A stretch of 11,108 nt of DNA from an uncultured Desulfotignum sp. (lineage in GTDB: Bacteria; Desulfobacterota; Desulfobacteria; Desulfobacterales; Desulfobacteraceae): the NCBI GenBank assembly GCA_937951975.1, contig CALGAJ010000039.1, positions 1-11,108 of the forward strand. The letters run 5' to 3'. The notes beneath the pieces were generated by a model. That model had not been told where the DNA came from, made no database searches, and was given only the letters and a program-made list of their open reading frames with translations. Positions 6,795-11,108 of this stretch are shown here, piece by piece; position 1 is the stretch's first letter, and every line of letters begins with the position of its first letter. The position numbers and the translations under genes are program-made.

Positions 6795-7354
6795 GCAATA
6801 TCCTGGGTTCTGGTTAAAAATGAAATCGTGGTTCTTGAGTATTTTTTTTGCCGGAAAATGTCAAGCCCGTTCAGGGAAGACGGCAGGATTTCATCGGCGG
6901 CGTGTTCGGCAACGATCATCCCGTTTTCAGACAGCAGTGCCGCCGGATTTTTCTGTTCAAGGATTTGGATAACATAACCATTGTCATAGGGCGGGTCCAG
7001 AAAAATCAGGTCAAATTGCCGGCTGACAATGGCGGCAGGGAGCCGGAGGGAAAACAGATCCTGCCGGATCACGGTGGTCTGTTCCAAAAATCCGCATCGA
7101 TCGATATTTTGCCGGATCGTCTGGCAGGCGATGTCGGACCGGTCCAGAAAAACCGCATGCGCCGCTCCCCGGCTCAACGCCTCCAGTCCCAGGGCCCCGG
7201 TGCCGGCAAACAGATCCAGCACCTGGGCATTTTTGACTCGCGGACCTAAGATATTGAACAGAGTTTCCCTGATCCGGTCGGACGTGGGACGGATATCCAT
7301 GCCTTTAAGCGGGGTGAGTTTTCTGCCTCGGCAAGTGCCGCTGATAATTCTCAT
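6791..7354 (-). CDS. rsmD: 16S rRNA (guanine(966)-N(2))-methyltransferase
   Basis: 187 residues, the standard RsmD length. The N-terminus MRIISGTCRGRKL and RPTSDRIRETLFNIL (22-36) are typical of the family. The SAM-binding motif I is DLFAGTGALGLEALSRGA (47-64), and the catalytic motif IV is DPPY (120-123), as expected for an N2-guanine methyltransferase. It methylates G966 of 16S rRNA in the assembled small subunit. The gene starts 12 bases after the NtrX-like regulator ends, with no clear Shine-Dalgarno sequence, so it probably depends on read-through translation from upstream. It overlaps coaD by four bases. Confidence 0.95.
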   Translation of the reverse strand: MRIISGTCRGRKLTPLKGMDIRPTSDRIRETLFNILGPRVKNAQVLDLFAGTGALGLEALSRGAAHAVFLDRSDIACQTIRQNIDRCGFLEQTTVIRQDLFSLRLPAAIVSRQFDLIFLDPPYDNGYVIQILEQKNPAALLSENGMIVAEHAADEILPSSLNGLDIFRQKKYSRTTISFLTRTQDIA

Positions 7355-7366
7355 GATAAAAATGAA

Positions 7367-8713
7367 TCAGCTCAGTTTTTTCTTGATATAACGGGTGCTG
7401 GTGCCCAGGGTTTTGGCGGCCAGGGTAATATCCCCATCCACCTGGGCCACTTTGTGCCGGACATATTCTTTTTCAAAAGCGGTTCGGGCCTGTTCCAGAT
7501 TGTCCAGGGCAAACAGCTCACCAGGACCGTTTTCAGCATCGGCCATATCATTGGAATGGTATGGGTGGGGCAGGTGTGTCACATCGATGTGGTCTTCATG
7601 AACCATGATGGACAGCCGTTCCATCAGATTTTTCAGTTCCCGGACATTCCCCGGCCAGGCATAACGGGACAGCAGATCCAGGGCCGGCTTTGACATGGTT
7701 TTTTTGGGTGTTGCGGATTGCCCGGCCAGTTTTTCCAGAAAGGTGTCCACCAGCATGGGGATATCCTGTTTTCTTTCCCGCAAAGGCGGCACATGGATGG
7801 GGATGACATTCAACCGGAAATACAGATCCTGCCTGAAACGACCGGTTTCAATTTCCGCAGTGAGATCCTTGTTGGTGGATGCGATGATCCGGACGTCCAT
7901 ATGAATGATCCGGCTGCTGCCGATGCGTTGAAAGGTTTTGGATTCCAGCGCCCGCAGGATTTTTGCCTGGGTGTGGATGTTCATGTCACCGATTTCGTCC
8001 AGGAACAGGGTGCCGCGGGCGGCCAGTTCGAATTTTCCCATATTTTTGGAAGCGGCATGGCCTAACGCCCCTTTTTCGTGGCCGAACAGCTCACTGTCAA
8101 GGGTTTCTTCCGGGATAGCGGCACAATTGATGATGATAAAAGGCTCTTCCGGCCGCCGGCTGAACTGGTGAAGGGTCCGGGCCACCATTTCCTTGCCGGT
8201 ACCGTTTTCACCGGTGATCAGGATGGCCGCGTCCGTGGGCGCGGCAGCCATGATTTCCTGGTACAGCGTTTGAACCGCCGGACTGGTGCCGGTAATTGAA
8301 TTTTTTTCGATATTTTTTTTCCGCAGATACAGGTTTTCTTCTTCCAGTTTTCTGAAATTCAAGGCATTGTTGATGGCGACCATGACCTTGTCGATGGACA
8401 ACGGTTTTTCCAGAAAATCATAGGCCCCGGACTTGGTGGCTTCCACCGCGGATTCAATGGAACCGTGGCCGGTAATCATCACCACCGGGATATTGGGAAA
8501 TTTCTGTTTGATCTCCCGCAGGGTTTCAATGCCGTCCATCCCCGGCATCCAGATATCGAGCAGCACGATATCCGGTGACTGGGTTTCGATTTTTTTCAAG
8601 GCCTCATATCCGTTAAAGGCATGGATGACCTCAAACCCGTCATCGGACAGGATCCCTGACAGGGATTCGATGATAGTGATTTCGTCATCAACGATCAGAA
8701 CAGCCGGATACAT
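7367..8713 (-). CDS. NtrX-like response regulator with AAA+ domain and altered GAFTGA loop
   Basis: 448 residues in three domains. The receiver (1-120) has acidic Asp9-Asp10, phospho-acceptor Asp53, Thr81 and Lys103. The AAA+ domain (about 140-380) has Walker A GENGTGKE (168-175), Walker B LFLDE (236-240), likely arginine fingers Arg294 and Arg300, and WPGNVREL (353-360). A short Fis-type helix-turn-helix closes the protein (DGDITLAAKTLGTSTRYIKKKLS, from 426). The loop that normally reads GAFTGA and touches sigma-54 reads GALGHA here (215-220). ATP binding looks intact, but sigma-54 activation is doubtful, as in alphaproteobacterial NtrX proteins that also lack the motif. It lies directly after an NtrY-like kinase, its likely phosphate donor. 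A strong GAAAGGAG sits 9 bases before the ATG. Placement in the NtrX group rests on this pairing and architecture; the controlled genes are unknown. Confidence 0.93.
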   Translation of the reverse strand: MYPAVLIVDDEITIIESLSGILSDDGFEVIHAFNGYEALKKIETQSPDIVLLDIWMPGMDGIETLREIKQKFPNIPVVMITGHGSIESAVEATKSGAYDFLEKPLSIDKVMVAINNALNFRKLEEENLYLRKKNIEKNSITGTSPAVQTLYQEIMAAAPTDAAILITGENGTGKEMVARTLHQFSRRPEEPFIIINCAAIPEETLDSELFGHEKGALGHAASKNMGKFELAARGTLFLDEIGDMNIHTQAKILRALESKTFQRIGSSRIIHMDVRIIASTNKDLTAEIETGRFRQDLYFRLNVIPIHVPPLRERKQDIPMLVDTFLEKLAGQSATPKKTMSKPALDLLSRYAWPGNVRELKNLMERLSIMVHEDHIDVTHLPHPYHSNDMADAENGPGELFALDNLEQARTAFEKEYVRHKVAQVDGDITLAAKTLGTSTRYIKKKLS

Positions 8714-8736
8714 GATATAGAGCTCCTTTCTTTATG
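8714..8736 (-). promoter_or_regulatory. Strong Shine-Dalgarno sequence of the NtrX-like gene
   Basis: On the minus strand GAAAGGAG precedes the ATG at 8713 with a 9-base spacer. It is the best ribosome binding site in the window and fixes this start. The 62-base gap between the kinase and the regulator otherwise shows no hairpin with a T-run and no convincing promoter. Confidence 0.7.
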
Positions 8737-8775
8737 TTTAAATGCCGTTATGGTCCGGTGTGTTACCATTGTCAT

Positions 8776-10995
8776 TCAGGCCAAAGGCAGTTCAATGATA
8801 AATTTTGCGCCTGTGGGCTGGTTGTCCTGAACCCGGATCACCCCATTATGGTCTGAAATAATGGAATTGACAATGGCAAGACCTAAGCCCATGCCGGATT
8901 TTTTGGTGGAAAAATAGGGTTCAAACATTTTGGTTTTCTCCATATCGGTAATCCCTTTGCCGGTGTCTGCAATTTCGATCCGGACCATTTTCAAGATCGG
9001 GTCAAAAGAAGTATCAATGACAATGGTCCCCTGTTTGTTCATGGCGGATACGGCATTGTCGATCAGGTTGATGAATGCCTGTTTCATGTGCTGATGATCC
9101 AGTTTCAAAGCAGGCAGATTGTCATCGAACCGGGGAACGATGGTGACATTTTCCAGCCCTTCCCTGTACAGATCAATGGTTTCCGTAATAATGGTTTCGA
9201 TCCTTGTCCGGGTGAAATTCACATCCGGAAATTTGGCAAAGGTGGAAAACTGGTTGACCAGGTTCCGGATCAGATCCACATGGGTCACAATGGTATCGGC
9301 ACAACTGTCAAAGACCTCATCATTGATCTCTTTGCTGTATCTGCGTTTGAGCCGCTGGGCGGACAGCTTGATGGGGGTCAGCGGATTTTTCACTTCATGG
9401 GCGATGCGCCGGGCCACTTCCCGCCATGCGGCCATGCGCTGGGCTTTTTCCAGTTCCGTCACATCATCGAATACCAGAACCGCCCCGATATTTTTTCCGG
9501 TATCGTCTTTCAGAATACTGTAGTACAAGGAAAAATGCTTGGGCGTCCCGGAGATGGCGGCGGAAACCGGTATCTGGATATACTGCTGACGGGTGGCGGT
9601 GCTTTGTTCATACAGTTTTTCCGCCATGAGAAGATATTCTCCAGTGAGCACCTGCCTGAAATTGCGCCCCGTAATGTGTTTGCCTTTGATGGCCAGCATG
9701 GATTCCGCTGCTTTGTTGATGGTGGTGATGACACCGGTGCTGTCGATGGAAATGACACCGGCGGAAATGTTTTTTAAAACGATTTCCATATACTGCCGGC
9801 TCTTTTCCAGTTCCGCATTCTGCTGCCTGAGCATTTCCCGGGAAAGTGCGATCTGTTCCCTGCCGGCGGCCAGCTGGGTGGTCATGGAATTGAACGATTT
9901 GATCAGGGTGCCGAGTTCATCATCGGTTTGAAAGTCAATTTTGTAGCTCAGATCTCCTGCGGTGACCCGGCGGGTCCCTTCGGCGAATTTCATAATGGGA
10001 ACCGTGATGGATTTGGCCAGCTGAAACCCGAACCAGATGGCGCAGAAAATGACCAGCAGGGCCACAATGGACAATGCGATGTAGTAGGACATCTGGGCCG
10101 GTCTTTTGGTCAGTTTCAGCTGATGATATTCCTCCATGCCGTTGAGAATGGCGATCAGGTCTTCAGACAGATCTTTGGAAATCAGCGTGGTGACCACAAT
10201 GAAGCCCTGGGATTTGTCCAAGGGGGCATCAAAGGGAATCGTGGAGATGGTGCGTAAAAATTCTCCCTGGTCAAAGGTCTGATAAATCGTGGTGCTGACC
10301 CGGTCCGGCGGAATTTTTTTGAGTTCAGATGTGGTGAGAATCCCGAAATACAGATGTTCCAGCTCATTGGCCAAAGACAGGCAGACCCGCTTGGCATCCG
10401 GGGTATAGATTTCTACGGCATGCCGGTTGAATGCCCGCTGAACCACCTGGACATACCGCCCTAAATCATCATGATTTTCTTTTTTCAGCAATTTTCTGGA
10501 ATCGATCTGAAAAGCGGCCCGTTTGGCAAAAAACGTGTCTTTTTCCTCGATATAGGCATACAGCTGCTGACCCACGTCCAGCGAGCTTTTCAAGGTCTGT
10601 TCCACCGGGGCGTTGAACCAGAAGGCAATGGAGTTGGAAATGAACTGGATGGAAAAGAAAAACAACACCGTGGTGGGAACCAGAGCGAGAATGACAAAGG
10701 AGGTCACCAGGCGGGTTTTGAGTTTGGAGCCAAAGACGTTTTTTTTCTTTTCATAATACAGCTTAGCCAGGTTCCGGAATACCAGGAGAAACAGGGTCAA
10801 CAGCAGCAGCAAATTAATGTTGATGAGAATGAACATCACCACGGTGCTGGATAAAGAGATTTCAGAACCCAGTGAGGTGATGCTGGTTTCAACCAGAGTG
10901 AGAACGGCTACAGCAGCCAGAATTATAAAAATGAAAACAAATTCTTTTTTACGCCTGGATTTTTTTTGCCCGGCCTGTTCTGAAGCGTTTGTCAT
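8776..10995 (-). CDS. NtrY-like membrane sensor histidine kinase
   Basis: 739 residues. Hydrophobic segments at about 18-37, 51-73 and 98-118 are followed by a long, probably periplasmic sensor region (about 125-300), then a fourth membrane segment (303-324). A HAMP domain (about 325-378), a coiled linker and a PAS domain (about 400-512) come next. The HisKA helix carries the phospho-acceptor in RRIAHEVKNPLTPIKLSAQRL (His533). The ATPase domain has the N box around Asn647, DTGKG (677-681) and GMGLGLAI (701-708). This is the NtrY layout. Such kinases pair with NtrX regulators in nitrogen, redox or envelope responses; the signal here is not known. The ATG at 10995 has no obvious Shine-Dalgarno sequence and lies 17 bases after the DUF4390 stop. 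All catalytic motifs are present, so it should be active. Confidence 0.94.
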   Translation of the reverse strand: MTNASEQAGQKKSRRKKEFVFIFIILAAVAVLTLVETSITSLGSEISLSSTVVMFILININLLLLLTLFLLVFRNLAKLYYEKKKNVFGSKLKTRLVTSFVILALVPTTVLFFFSIQFISNSIAFWFNAPVEQTLKSSLDVGQQLYAYIEEKDTFFAKRAAFQIDSRKLLKKENHDDLGRYVQVVQRAFNRHAVEIYTPDAKRVCLSLANELEHLYFGILTTSELKKIPPDRVSTTIYQTFDQGEFLRTISTIPFDAPLDKSQGFIVVTTLISKDLSEDLIAILNGMEEYHQLKLTKRPAQMSYYIALSIVALLVIFCAIWFGFQLAKSITVPIMKFAEGTRRVTAGDLSYKIDFQTDDELGTLIKSFNSMTTQLAAGREQIALSREMLRQQNAELEKSRQYMEIVLKNISAGVISIDSTGVITTINKAAESMLAIKGKHITGRNFRQVLTGEYLLMAEKLYEQSTATRQQYIQIPVSAAISGTPKHFSLYYSILKDDTGKNIGAVLVFDDVTELEKAQRMAAWREVARRIAHEVKNPLTPIKLSAQRLKRRYSKEINDEVFDSCADTIVTHVDLIRNLVNQFSTFAKFPDVNFTRTRIETIITETIDLYREGLENVTIVPRFDDNLPALKLDHQHMKQAFINLIDNAVSAMNKQGTIVIDTSFDPILKMVRIEIADTGKGITDMEKTKMFEPYFSTKKSGMGLGLAIVNSIISDHNGVIRVQDNQPTGAKFIIELPLA

Positions 10996-11012
10996 GGGTG
11001 AATGGAAAGCGG

Positions 11013-11108
11013 TTAATACGTGAAATTAATGATATACCAGTCTGTTTCAATATCCCAGAAAGACACGAAAAAGAACACATAGCGCAGTGCAAAGGGAAGG
11101 GTGACCCG
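11013..11108 (-). CDS. DUF4390 family protein, C-terminal end (partial)
   Basis: The last 31 residues of a minus-strand gene run into the window and stop at TAA 11015-11013. They read LPFALRYVFFFVSFWDIETDWYIINF near the end. The YVFFFVSFWDxETDWY ending matches my memory of DUF4390 proteins, which in many Proteobacteria and Desulfobacterota are encoded immediately before an ntrY-like kinase. The function of the family is not established; it is predicted to be exported or membrane-associated. Only the tail is visible, so the call leans on this motif and on gene order. Confidence 0.72.
   Translation of the reverse strand, partial: RVTLPFALRYVFFFVSFWDIETDWYIINFTY

Noticed and set aside
9088..9777. 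Open plus-strand frame opposite the histidine kinase
   Set aside because: It is a shadow of the PAS, HisKA and ATPase coding region with no recognisable motif.

Overview
The window is a chromosomal stretch of ordinary bacterial genes. It most likely comes from a sulfate-reducing Desulfobacterota, near Desulfobacteraceae (Desulfotignum- or Desulfobacter-like). That placement rests on protein resemblance, mid-range GC and the local gene order (DUF4390, NtrY-like kinase, NtrX-like regulator), so it is an inference. I see no rRNA, tRNA, CRISPR array, insertion sequence or phage gene. Genes are packed tightly, and the longest non-coding gap is 136 bases.

Left end, plus strand (1-1271): the tail of a protein-L-isoaspartate methyltransferase (pcm) overlaps by 8 bases a DUF368 membrane protein, the family now linked to recycling of undecaprenyl phosphate. 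This pair converges on the minus-strand genes with only 11 bases between the stop codons.

Everything from 1283 to the right edge is on the minus strand and is read right to left. Block one is the tail of a DUF4390 protein, an NtrY-like membrane histidine kinase, an NtrX-like AAA+ response regulator, rsmD (16S rRNA methyltransferase), coaD (CoA biosynthesis) and a LysR-type regulator. Spacings are 17, 62, 12, -4 (ATGA overlap) and 3 bases, so it looks like one operon: envelope or redox sensing, then housekeeping genes, then the regulator.

Block two follows a 136-base gap that holds an inverted repeat and a TTGACA hexamer. It contains a short hydantoinase/oxoprolinase (HyuA-type ATPase fold), a histone-deacetylase-fold amidohydrolase with a cysteine-rich C-terminal extension, and an EpmA/GenX-type lysyl-tRNA-synthetase paralogue. 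Spacings are 11 and 13 bases. The two amide-acting enzymes are probably used together, perhaps under the adjacent LysR regulator; their substrate cannot be read from sequence.

The points most worth a second look are the NtrX-like regulator, whose sigma-54 contact loop reads GALGHA instead of GAFTGA, and the lysR / hyuA / deacetylase / epmA group. I did not find a clear new defence or mobile system.
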